DNA from: Phenylobacterium sp.
GTDB taxonomy: Bacteria; Pseudomonadota; Alphaproteobacteria; Caulobacterales; Caulobacteraceae
Direction of reading: 5' to 3'
DNA: 64,000 nt
NCBI RefSeq assembly: GCF_004299445.1
Contig: NZ_SCTC01000077.1
Span: 1 to 64,000, forward strand
Shown: positions 42,187 to 50,152 of the stretch, in pieces
Layout: every line of letters starts with the position of its first letter
Numbering within the stretch: the stretch's first letter is position 1
The notes under the pieces: model-generated
The model's input: the letters and a program-made list of their open reading frames with translations, nothing else
What the model was told of the DNA's origin: nothing
Databases searched by the model: none
Program-made: the position numbers and the translations under genes

Positions 42187-42606
42187 CTATCCGACAATCC
42201 CGCCTGGCGGCGTCTGAGGCGTCCCTTGCGCCATCGGCGCCTCGACCGCGGGCTTTCCATGCCGGCGCTCGATGTCCTTTTGCAGGGCGCGCGCGGCGAA
42301 GGCATGCCCGGTGAAGACCGTATCGACCACCCAGCCCACGATCGGCACGCCGGAACTGAGGCTGTCGGCGCCGAGATAGGCGGCCATCCGCAGGAGCGTG
42401 GCTCGCGAGGCGCCAGCCTGGAACGCCTCATGCAGCAGGATGCCGGCCGCGCCGACCGAGTACACGGTCCCGGCCACCGGAACCCACGCCAGCACGCCGT
42501 CTATGCCCAGGCCCCACGGGCCCACGCCGATCAGCCGGTCGGAGAGTTTGCGGATCCGTTCGGCCCGGCGCCACGCGATGTGGGCGCGCTCAGTTTGAGT
42601 GTCCAT
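42187..42606 (-). CDS. DUF4112 family protein
   Basis: A 139-residue protein with two hydrophobic stretches around residues 38-62 (GVLAWVPVAGTVYSVGAAGILL) and 82-105 (SSGVPIVGWVVDTVFTGHAF), separated by an amphipathic helix, and an Arg-rich N-terminus. This is the DUF4112 layout of small bacterial membrane proteins of unknown function. It lies 36 bases downstream of the TipN-like gene in the same direction, so it may share its transcript. Confidence 0.8.
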   Translation of the reverse strand: MDTQTERAHIAWRRAERIRKLSDRLIGVGPWGLGIDGVLAWVPVAGTVYSVGAAGILLHEAFQAGASRATLLRMAAYLGADSLSSGVPIVGWVVDTVFTGHAFAARALQKDIERRHGKPAVEAPMAQGTPQTPPGGIVG

Positions 42607-42642
42607 GTCGCCTCAACGCCGCTGCGGGCGGCTCGGGTTCCC

Positions 42643-45132
42643 CTAGACGGTGTCGCCGGCCGCCGCATCCAGAAGCAGGAAGGTTCGCCCGCCCTCGGCC
42701 TCCAGCAGGCTGGCCAGGGCCAGGCCTCCTGGATCGCGCGCCGCGGCGTCGTCGGTCAGCGTGCGGAAACGACGGACGAAGATCTCGGTGCGGCGGCGGA
42801 TGTCCTCGTCGGTGAACAGCCGCCGGGCGATCCGCCGGGTGGCGGCGGGCGCAAGCTTGCGGACAACCTCCCTCGCCCCGTCCAGGTCGCCGGTCTGGAG
42901 GGCCGCGGCGATCTCCTCGACGCGCCCCGGCGGCAGCAGCCTGACCGGATCGACACCCATCTGGGCCAGTTCGCCCGCCAGGGTCTCCTCCAGGCGCTCG
43001 CCGTCAGTGTCGGAACCGTCCAGCGACGCCAGGAGGTCTTTCCAGGTCCACGGCTCGCCCGCAGCCTCCTCCCCGTCGTCCCCCTCGGGCGGCGCGGCGG
43101 GGGGCGGCGCGCCTGCAGCCGTCTCGAAGACGGCGGAAAACTCGCGGTCCGTGGCGGTCGGCGTAAAGCGGATGCGGTTGCGCAGGCCGATACGGTCGGC
43201 CAGGTCGCCGGGCTCTTCGACGGGCAAGACAGCCTCAGGCTCGGCGGCGCGGCGGGGCTTGGGGGGCGGCGCCGACGCGGCGGGCGGCGGCGGCGCGACG
43301 GCCAGCGGCGCGATCGGAGGCGGCGGCGCGGCGGCCGCGACGCCCATGATCCGGACCGCCTCCGACAGCATCTGGAAATTGCGTCGGACCCGCTCCTGGA
43401 AGGCCGCGTCGATCGCTTCGGCCTCCTGGGCCGTACGCCGCGCCTGCGCCATCAGTTCGTCCATGCCGTCGGCGACGATGGCCCGCACCTGGTCGGCCTG
43501 GCCCGCGGCGGCGGCAGGCAGTTCCCTCGCCCGCGCCTCCAGGTCCGAGAGCATGGCGGCCAGTTCGTCCATGGCGGCGCGGGCCGAGGCGGCCCCCTGC
43601 TCGAGCTTGCGCGCCGTGTTCTGCCCGGCGGTCTCGACCAGCTTCGAGGATTCCTCGATCAGCGCGCGGGCTTCCTCAAGACGGGCCTCGAACACCTGGT
43701 TGGCCTTCTGACCGGCGCCGAAGGCGGCCTCGGACAGGTGATCGACCTGCTCGCGCGCGGCCGCGGCGTGGCGGGCGGCGGCCTCGCGGGTCTCTTCGGC
43801 GGCCTTCGCCAGCGCCGTGATCGCCGAGCGGGTCTGCGCGTCGAGTTGGGCCCGCTGTTCGGCCGCCGCGGCCGAGACCGCTTCGAGCGACTGCAGCGTC
43901 GACTGCCCGAACTCCTCGCGCTCGGCCTTGGCGGTCTCGGCCAGGTCCCGGAACTGCAGGGCCGCATCGCTCATCAGGCGTCGCAGCTGCTCGCCGCCCG
44001 CCGAAGCGCGCTCGCCCATCTCGGCCGCCGACGTGCGCGCCTCGTCGATGAAGGCGGCCAGCTTGGCGGCGTGCGCCTCGGCCTCGCCGGCGAAGACATC
44101 CTGATCGGTCCTGAGCGACTGGCTGAGCGCGACCAGCGCCGAACGCTGCTCGGACAAGCCCGCCTCGACGGCCCGCACCTGCTCGGCCACGCCCGTTCCG
44201 GCGTTTTCCAGACGGGCGATGTGCCGGGTCAGATCCTCACCGGCCGTGCGCGCGGCGCTGCTGGCTTCGCCGGCGGCGGCGGCAAGGTCGGCGGCGCGAG
44301 CCGAAAGCGCGGCTTCGGCCTCCCGGATCTGGGCTTCGGCGACTCCGGTAGCGTCGGCGACCATGCGGGCCTGAAGCGTGATGGCGTCGGCGACCTTCGT
44401 CGCCTGCGCGTCCAGGGTCTGGGCCAGGACGCTCATTTCCGAGCGCTCGCGGCCCAGCGTGCCGGCAAGTTCGCCGGCCGTGCGCACGGTCTGGGCGGTC
44501 GCCCCGGTCAGTTTGTCGGTCTCGAAGGCCAGGGCGTCGCGCATCGCCAGCAGCGTCTCGCGCGCCTCCTCCGCCGCGGCGCCGGCCCGCGCGATCTCGT
44601 CCCTGACGGCCTGGGTCACATCGCCGGCGCGCGCGGCGGCTACGAGAGCGGGCGACAGCATATCCTCGGCCATGGCGCGGCCGCGGCGGGCTTCGAACGC
44701 CAGTTTCTGAGCCTGGCGGATCATGTAGGCGGCCAGCAGGACGAAGACGGCGGGACCGATCGACAGCAGCGCGAACACGCCCAATGCGAAGGGGTCATAC
44801 TGCAGCGGAGCGATGTTGGCGCGGTAGCCCACCGCGAACGCGATCGGCGCGGCCGCCCACAGAACCGCCACGGCCGCAGCGGTCAGCCAGATCGGCCAGC
44901 CGGCCGGCGGGGTCTCCTCGTACTCGAGGACATGGGCGTGGGCGTCATCCGCCGCAGGCTCGAGCTCGGCGCGATGGGCGCGCAGAGCTGGCGACCGTTC
45001 GGCCGCTGGGTCGATCCGGCGAAAGCCCACGGACTCGGCGTCCAGCATGGGGGGGTCATGATCGTCGTTGTTAGGCGCGTCCTCGACGGGGCGCCCGAAG
45101 TCCATCGGTTGCGGCCGCTTCGAGAACTTCAT
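42643..45132 (-). CDS. Two-TM, long coiled-coil protein, TipN-like polarity factor candidate
   Basis: An 829-residue protein. Residues about 1-78 are polar; two transmembrane helices lie near 79-102 and 115-138. Residues about 140-610 are a very long Ala/Glu/Arg-rich coiled coil (ETREAAARHAAAAREQV), then a proline-rich linker and a C-terminal domain ending LLEAEGGRTFLLLD. Length and order match TipN, the new-pole marker of Caulobacter, but other coiled-coil membrane proteins look similar, so the identification needs an alignment. I chose ATG 45132 because GGAAGGA lies about 10 bases before it; ATG 45168 would add 12 residues. Confidence 0.65.
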   Translation of the reverse strand: MKFSKRPQPMDFGRPVEDAPNNDDHDPPMLDAESVGFRRIDPAAERSPALRAHRAELEPAADDAHAHVLEYEETPPAGWPIWLTAAAVAVLWAAAPIAFAVGYRANIAPLQYDPFALGVFALLSIGPAVFVLLAAYMIRQAQKLAFEARRGRAMAEDMLSPALVAAARAGDVTQAVRDEIARAGAAAEEARETLLAMRDALAFETDKLTGATAQTVRTAGELAGTLGRERSEMSVLAQTLDAQATKVADAITLQARMVADATGVAEAQIREAEAALSARAADLAAAAGEASSAARTAGEDLTRHIARLENAGTGVAEQVRAVEAGLSEQRSALVALSQSLRTDQDVFAGEAEAHAAKLAAFIDEARTSAAEMGERASAGGEQLRRLMSDAALQFRDLAETAKAEREEFGQSTLQSLEAVSAAAAEQRAQLDAQTRSAITALAKAAEETREAAARHAAAAREQVDHLSEAAFGAGQKANQVFEARLEEARALIEESSKLVETAGQNTARKLEQGAASARAAMDELAAMLSDLEARARELPAAAAGQADQVRAIVADGMDELMAQARRTAQEAEAIDAAFQERVRRNFQMLSEAVRIMGVAAAAPPPPIAPLAVAPPPPAASAPPPKPRRAAEPEAVLPVEEPGDLADRIGLRNRIRFTPTATDREFSAVFETAAGAPPPAAPPEGDDGEEAAGEPWTWKDLLASLDGSDTDGERLEETLAGELAQMGVDPVRLLPPGRVEEIAAALQTGDLDGAREVVRKLAPAATRRIARRLFTDEDIRRRTEIFVRRFRTLTDDAAARDPGGLALASLLEAEGGRTFLLLDAAAGDTV

Positions 45133-45293
45133 TACGCCCATTCCTTCCCGTCCGAGGGACCGGCGCATCCAGCCCCGCCCGGCCCCCGAAGTCCCCGCTA
45201 GAACCTAGCCGGGCGAGCGGCGCACGCAAACAGGCGCGCGCTCGATTCGCGTGTTCTTGGGCGGAATGTCGCGCTGAGCGACCAACGCGCCGA

Positions 45294-45512
45294 TCAGGCG
45301 CGGACGATCCGGGCCCTGGCGTCTTCCGGACAGTTCGAGGTCCGCTCAATGCGATCCGGGGCCTTGCGGGGCGTGCGAGCCACAATGCGCTGGTCGACTG
45401 GAACGGCCGGGCGCTCGACGCGCGGCGGCTCCAGGGTGACGCCGAAATGCGAGAAGGCGGCGGCCGAGGAATGCACGACCACAGCGGCCACCATTTCCGT
45501 CAACGACGCCAT
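45294..45512 (-). CDS. Hypothetical small protein (72 residues)
   Basis: The peptide begins MASLTEMVAAVVVHSSAAAF, then GVTLEPPRVERPAVP and a basic C-terminus. GGGGAAGGG immediately before the ATG at 45512 favours this start over a longer frame to 45623, which would run through a likely terminator. A membrane-associated N-terminal helix is possible. No family is recognised. It stands alone between the RTX/beta-helix gene and the TipN-like gene, and it may not be real. Confidence 0.4.
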   Translation of the reverse strand: MASLTEMVAAVVVHSSAAAFSHFGVTLEPPRVERPAVPVDQRIVARTPRKAPDRIERTSNCPEDARARIVRA

Positions 45513-45613
45513 GGGCCCTTCCCCGACGATTCCACCTGCGGTCGCTATACGCTGCAGCCTGCCGCGACGCGAGCGAGGCATCGTGAAATCTTCGTCATGT
45601 TCGTGAAGGCGCC

Positions 45614-45651
45614 GAAAATGCAAAGCGCGGCGCCCCTGGGGGACGCCGCGC
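45614..45651 (-). terminator. Intrinsic terminator of the beta-helix/RTX gene
   Basis: Arms GCGCGGCG (45625-45632) and CGCCGCGC (45644-45651) pair perfectly, with a further C/G-rich inner pairing, and are followed on the minus strand by TTTGCATTTT (45614-45624). It lies 26 bases beyond the stop of the leftward gene at 45677. Confidence 0.7.
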
Positions 45652-45676
45652 CGCGCTCGACCCCGAAGGGGACCGG

Positions 45677-47620
45677 TCAGAGCATGAAGTCGCTCGCCTG
45701 GAAGCTCGTGACGTTTTTCATCAGGAGCCGGAAGTCCGCCACGCCGTCGCCGTTCAGGTCGCCCATCACGTAGGAGTCGGCGCCCGAGACCTCGTACCGG
45801 AGCTGGCCCGCCACCTTCGAGAAGGCCGCCGTGCCGATGAAGGCGAACGCCTGGTTGCCGTCCATCACCGTGTTCGCATCCAGCGCCGTCAGGATCACCT
45901 TGTCGCCTTCGGCGCGGTTGAAGTCGAAGATGACTTCGCCCGAGGCCTCGATGTTGTTGTAGGTGAACTGGTCGGCGCCGAGGCCGCCGGCCATCACGTC
46001 CTGGCCGAGGCTGCCGTCAAGGACGTCGTTCCCCGCCCCGCCCGACAGCGAGTCGTTGCCGGCGTCGCCGCGCAGGCGGTCGTTGCCGGCCTCGCCGGCG
46101 ATCGTGTCGTTTCCGTTGCCGCCGAAGACCGAGTCGGCGCCTTCGCCGCCAAAGACGCGGTCGTCGCCATCGTTGCTCTGGATGTTGTCGTCGCCGCCCA
46201 TCCCGGAGATGGTGTCGCCGCCGATCGAGCCACCGATGCTGTTGCCCAGCGCGTTGCCGACACCGACCCGCGCATCACCGATCATCGAGAGTTTCTCGAT
46301 GTTCTCGGACAACGTGACGTTCACCGACGAGATCACCTGGTCGTTGCCGCCATTTGCGCCTTCGACGACCACGTCGTTCAGCGAAGTCAGACGATAGGTG
46401 TCGTCGCCGGCGCCGCCGACGAGCGTGTTGTGGCCCACGCCCACGCTGTCCAGCAGGTCGTTGCCGTCGCCGCCTTCAACGCGGGTATTGCGGTCCGCCA
46501 ACGTCTTCAACTGGTCGTTGCCCGCCGTGCCCGTGACGATCGCCGACTGGATGCGGGTCGCCTCGATCACGGCCAGGGACTTCGAAATAAGGCTCTGGAG
46601 CTCGGTGGTCGTCGAAAGCGCAAGGAGCTGGGGGTGCACGGCGAGGTAGGCCTTTACCAGCGCCGCCCCGCCGTCGGTCACGGCGCCCAGCGTGGTGCTG
46701 GTGTTGCTCATGTTGGTGACCGTGCTGTCGAACGAATACTGGCTCGACTGATTGCCGGTCAGCTGGATGTTCGTAGCCTTCGTGAGGCCGATGCCGGCGG
46801 TCTGACCCGGCAGAGCGACCACGGTGTTGTTCAGGATCTTCACGCCGTCGCCGCCGTTGACCATCACACCGTTGGCCATCGTGCCCACGATCATGTTGTC
46901 CTGAACCAGCACGTTCTTGAACGGCATGGTGCCGACCTGGTCGCGGAAGAAGATGCCCTGGGTCGCGGCGCCCTCGCCACGCAGGATCAGGTTGCCGCTC
47001 ACCGTGATGTCGCTCGCCTGGGCCAGCGTGCCCTTGGTCCAGAACTGGATCGCGTCCGGATGATCGCCGTCGACCGGGTCGAAGTTCGAGAAGGTGTTGT
47101 TGGTGACCTTGATGTTCGAGGTGCCGCCGCCGCGAACGCCGTCTTCCTGGATTTCGGTGAACTTGTTGGCGTTGATGGTGACGGCCTTGGAGTCGACGTG
47201 GGCGATGCCGTACTCCAGCTGGTGGAATTCCGAGTTCGTCACCGTGACGTCGCTGCTGAGACGGATCAGAATGCCGCCGCCGTCGTTCTGGGCGTCACCG
47301 TCCAGCGAGCCGTGGACGTTCACGTTGTTGAGCACGATCCGCGAGGACTCGATCACCTGGTAAGGATTGACCTGGGTTTGCGCGACTTTCAGCTCGAGCG
47401 CCTGGAAATTGAGGCCCTCGCAGCCACGCAGTTCGAAGCCGTTGAGGCTGGCCTCTTTCGCCGGATCCAGCGACGTGATGGTGACGCCTGCGCCGCCGAA
47501 CTTGACGCCGTTGAGCGAGAAGGATGAGTAGTCGCCGGCCGCCAGCTTGATGATGTCGCCGGCCTGGGCGCTCTTCAGCGCGGTCGTCAGGCCGGTCGTA
47601 TCTTTGACGATAATAGTAGC
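45677..47620 (-). CDS. Secreted right-handed beta-helix protein with RTX repeats
   Basis: A 647-residue protein. Residues about 1-310 are a right-handed parallel beta-helix (IIKLAAGDYSSFSLNGV; VTVTNSEFHQLEYGIAHVD; VTNNTFSNFDPVDGDHPDAI). After a linker, residues about 360-560 carry RTX calcium-binding repeats (GGEGADSVFGGNGNDTIAGE). The end, DLNGDGVADFRLLMKNV, is the C-terminal cap used by type I secreted proteins. The plan resembles extracellular alginate C5-epimerases and lyases, so it may act on the polymer of this locus. No Sec signal. I chose the GTG at 47620 because GGAG lies upstream; a TTG is five codons earlier. Confidence 0.8.
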   Translation of the reverse strand, partial: ATIIVKDTTGLTTALKSAQAGDIIKLAAGDYSSFSLNGVKFGGAGVTITSLDPAKEASLNGFELRGCEGLNFQALELKVAQTQVNPYQVIESSRIVLNNVNVHGSLDGDAQNDGGGILIRLSSDVTVTNSEFHQLEYGIAHVDSKAVTINANKFTEIQEDGVRGGGTSNIKVTNNTFSNFDPVDGDHPDAIQFWTKGTLAQASDITVSGNLILRGEGAATQGIFFRDQVGTMPFKNVLVQDNMIVGTMANGVMVNGGDGVKILNNTVVALPGQTAGIGLTKATNIQLTGNQSSQYSFDSTVTNMSNTSTTLGAVTDGGAALVKAYLAVHPQLLALSTTTELQSLISKSLAVIEATRIQSAIVTGTAGNDQLKTLADRNTRVEGGDGNDLLDSVGVGHNTLVGGAGDDTYRLTSLNDVVVEGANGGNDQVISSVNVTLSENIEKLSMIGDARVGVGNALGNSIGGSIGGDTISGMGGDDNIQSNDGDDRVFGGEGADSVFGGNGNDTIAGEAGNDRLRGDAGNDSLSGGAGNDVLDGSLGQDVMAGGLGADQFTYNNIEASGEVIFDFNRAEGDKVILTALDANTVMDGNQAFAFIGTAAFSKVAGQLRYEVSGADSYVMGDLNGDGVADFRLLMKNVTSFQASDFML

Positions 47621-47742
47621 CACCCGTATCTCCAAATTCTCACGACCCGGGTGCGCTCGACAACTTAGGTGCGTCGAATGTCGTCACCCCACCAACGGTC
47701 GTGAGAATGTGGAACGCCGGTTCCGATCGGATTAATCTGGGT

Positions 47743-47755
47743 GGTTAACTTAACC
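47743..47755. promoter_or_regulatory. AT-rich palindrome upstream of the beta-helix/RTX gene
   Basis: GGTTAACTTAACC (47743-47755) is a perfect inverted repeat around a central C, with a further ATTAACC at about 47771. It lies in the AT-rich 247-base gap between the leftward RTX gene and the rightward small gene. It may be an operator. The spacing does not match the TTAA-N7-TTAA form of a CtrA site. Confidence 0.4.
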
Positions 47756-47867
47756 TTATGATATTACCTCATTAACCAAGGCACATAGAGACTGGATATA
47801 CTTGAAATGCCGTATTGGCCGAGGCGCAGACCTTGACTCCCCACGGGAGCAGCCGCATGCACGAGGC

Positions 47868-48014
47868 ATGGAGCAGTACTCTCTCCTCATCCTGTTTGTG
47901 ACCATGATCGCCGTCTGGCTGTTCGCCTGGCAGCCCTGGGCGAAGCGCCCTGACGACGAACTGTCGCAGGACGCGCCCGACCCCAATGATCAGGACAACG
48001 GCCGACGGCGCTGA
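47868..48014 (+). CDS. Small single-pass membrane protein (48 residues)
   Basis: The peptide has an N-terminal hydrophobic helix (EQYSLLILFVTMIAVWLFAW) followed by an acidic, polar tail (PDDELSQDAPDPNDQ) and a basic end. GAGG just before the ATG at 47868 supports this start; the in-frame extension to 47802 is less likely. I recognise no family. The clean membrane helix and the good ribosome-binding site argue for a real gene. Confidence 0.5.
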   Translation: MEQYSLLILFVTMIAVWLFAWQPWAKRPDDELSQDAPDPNDQDNGRRR

Positions 48015-48036
48015 CCGCCGGCCCTGTGCGCAACCG

Positions 48037-48564
48037 TTAAGCCGCGGCGCGGGCCCGCGCGCCTTCATGCTCCAACAGCCAGCGTTTGCGGTGCAGGCCT
48101 CCGCCGTAGCCGGTGAGCGAGCCGTTCGACCCGATTACCCGGTGGCACGGAACCACCAGCGCGACAGGGTTTGACCCGTTGGCGAGGCCTACGGCGCGCA
48201 CCGCCGTCGGGCGACCGATGCGCTCGGCCAGCTGGGCGTAAGTCCAGGTTTCTCCGGCAGGGATCGAACAAAGGGTCTTCCAGACGGTTCGCTGAAACGC
48301 TGTGCCCGCGCCGTCCCAGGCGATGTCGTCGAAGGCGTCGGTCTGGCCGGCGAAGTAGGCGTCGAACTTCGCGCGTAGCGGCCCCTGCCCCTCGACCAGC
48401 TTCGCCTTGGGATAGCGGCGGCCGATCCACTTCAGCATCGCGGGCTCGTAATCCGTCCAGTTGAAGGCCCGCAGGACGCCGGCTTCGTCGGTGACGACGA
48501 GGGCCGTGCCGATCGGGGTCGGCGTGCGATCCAGCGTCAGGGTTTCAGGCAGCTTGGCGGTCAT
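48037..48564 (-). CDS. ogt: Methylated-DNA-protein-cysteine methyltransferase
   Basis: A 175-residue suicide repair protein that removes alkyl groups from O6-alkylguanine. The active-site motif PCHRVIGSNGSLTGYGGG and the preceding LANGSNPVALVV are clear; TVWKTLCSIPAGETWTYAQLA is the helix-turn-helix part. The first 20 codons-worth of overlap is small: its start lies 20 bases inside the end of the Ada/AlkA gene, so they are coupled and likely respond together to alkylation. Confidence 0.93.
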   Translation of the reverse strand: MTAKLPETLTLDRTPTPIGTALVVTDEAGVLRAFNWTDYEPAMLKWIGRRYPKAKLVEGQGPLRAKFDAYFAGQTDAFDDIAWDGAGTAFQRTVWKTLCSIPAGETWTYAQLAERIGRPTAVRAVGLANGSNPVALVVPCHRVIGSNGSLTGYGGGLHRKRWLLEHEGARARAAA

Positions 48565-50068
48565 CGGGCTTGTCCTTCTTGGATGGGGTCGTCTCGGCGC
48601 CCGCCGGCGCCAGGCCAGGATCGTGCGCCCAGAGATGCTGGGCGGCGTAGGCGCGCCAGGGCGTCCAGGCGGCGCTGCGGGCGAGCAGCTGATCGGCCGT
48701 GGGGCGCACCCCGTTCTGGTCGGCCATCGCCCGCATCAGGCCGATATCGGCCTGCGGGAACGCGTCGGGTTCGCGCAGTTCGCGCAGCGCGATGTACTGC
48801 GCCGTCCACTCGCCCACGCCCGGCAGGGCCTTCAGAGCATCGATGGCGCTTCGCAGGTCGCCGCGCGGGGTGAAGATGCTGCGATCGGCGGCGACCGTCC
48901 GAGCCAGGCCCTCCAGGGCCGCGCCGCGGGCCCGGGGCATGCCCAGGGCGGCGATGTCTTCGCCCACCAGGCGCTCGGGCGTCGGGAACACGCGGGTCAG
49001 GCCCAGGTCTGCCGCGGCGCGGTCCTCGATCGGCTCGCCGTAGCGCTCCACCAGCTTGGCCGCGAGGTTGCGGGCGGCTGTGACGGTGATCTGCTGGCCC
49101 AGGATCGCCCGGACCGCCAACTCGAAGCCGTCCCAGGCGCCCGGCGCCCGCAGACCCGGCCGGGCCGCGACCAGCGGGGCCAGCGCCGGGTCCTGCGACA
49201 GATGCGCCCCAATCAGTATCGGATCCGCCGAGAGGTCGAAGACGCGGCGGATGCGCGCGATCACCGCCGGCAGGGCGTTCATCTTCGGGAAGCGGATTTC
49301 GGCCGAGAGCGCCCCGTCCTTGCGGGGCGTGACGATCACCACGCCGGTGGCGCCGTCCACCGACAGCGTCCGGGCATAGCGCCCAGGTTCGACGAGCTCG
49401 ACTCCGGGAATCGCCCGATCAGCCAGGAAGCGGATGATCGCCTCCCAGTCGTAGGGCGGCTTGTAGGGCAGCCGCACCGTGATGCCGTCAGCGGCCGGGA
49501 TCTCGGCCTGGCGCGAGCGGCGCAGCTCGCCGGGCGGGCGGCCGAACAGCTGCTGGAAGGTCTCGTTGAAGCGCCGCACGCTGCCGAAGCCGGACGCCAG
49601 CGCCACCTCGCCCATCGGCAGGCGGGTTTCCTGGATGAGCTGCTTGGCCAACAGCACCCGGCGGGTCTGCGCCACCGAAACCGGCGAGGCGCCCAGATGC
49701 TGGCGGAACAGCCGTCGCAGCTGGCGCTCACCGACCCCCAGTCGCGAGGCCAGGGCGTCCACGTCGCCGCTGTCCATCGCCCCGGCCTCGATCAGGGCCA
49801 GCGCCCGAGAGACGGTGTTCGAAGTGCCCCGCCAGGCGCCCAGATCGGGCGAGGCCTCGGGGCGGCAGCGCAGGCAGGGGCGATAGCCCGCCTCCTGCGC
49901 CGCGGCCGCCGTCGGGTAGAACGTCATGTTCTGCGGCTTAGGCGTGCGCGCGGGACAGATCGGCCGGCAGTAGATGCCGGTCGTCTTCACGGCGCCGAAG
50001 ATGCGCCCGTCGAACCGCGCATCGCGGGTCTGGAAGGCGCGCCGGCAGGCTTCGAAATCCATGTCCAT
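48545..50068 (-). CDS. Ada-like regulator fused to AlkA-type 3-methyladenine DNA glycosylase
   Basis: A 507-residue three-part protein. Residues about 1-80 are the Ada N-terminal Zn/methyl-acceptor domain (TTGIYCRPICPARTPK and YRPCLRCRPEA). Residues about 85-185 are an AraC-type helix-turn-helix (LGVGERQLRRLFRQHLGASP; VALASGFGSVRRFNETFQ). Residues about 195-490 are AlkA with HhH LPGVGEWTAQYIALREL and the catalytic Asp in FPQADIGLM. It would sense methyl phosphotriesters, activate the response and excise alkylated bases. The gene before the ogt overlap is typical of a compact adaptive response. Confidence 0.93.
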   Translation of the reverse strand: MDMDFEACRRAFQTRDARFDGRIFGAVKTTGIYCRPICPARTPKPQNMTFYPTAAAAQEAGYRPCLRCRPEASPDLGAWRGTSNTVSRALALIEAGAMDSGDVDALASRLGVGERQLRRLFRQHLGASPVSVAQTRRVLLAKQLIQETRLPMGEVALASGFGSVRRFNETFQQLFGRPPGELRRSRQAEIPAADGITVRLPYKPPYDWEAIIRFLADRAIPGVELVEPGRYARTLSVDGATGVVIVTPRKDGALSAEIRFPKMNALPAVIARIRRVFDLSADPILIGAHLSQDPALAPLVAARPGLRAPGAWDGFELAVRAILGQQITVTAARNLAAKLVERYGEPIEDRAAADLGLTRVFPTPERLVGEDIAALGMPRARGAALEGLARTVAADRSIFTPRGDLRSAIDALKALPGVGEWTAQYIALRELREPDAFPQADIGLMRAMADQNGVRPTADQLLARSAAWTPWRAYAAQHLWAHDPGLAPAGAETTPSKKDKPDDRQAA

Positions 50069-50152
50069 GCCTCGAAGAATGAGGCTTCAGCCGCCGATAG
50101 TCTCGCGGTTTTCGGACACGGATCGTGGCGCGATGGCGGTTTTCGGACGGCC

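Noticed and set aside
41710-45201. Plus-strand open frame of 1163 codons opposite rfbB, DUF4112 and the TipN-like gene
   Set aside because: Composition is dominated by Arg, Gly, His and Gln without any motif, and all three genes on the other strand are convincing.
47741-47777. CtrA-type binding site upstream of the beta-helix/RTX gene
   Set aside because: TTAA half-sites occur at spacings of 1, 9 and about 17 bases, but none at the 7-base spacing of the CtrA consensus.
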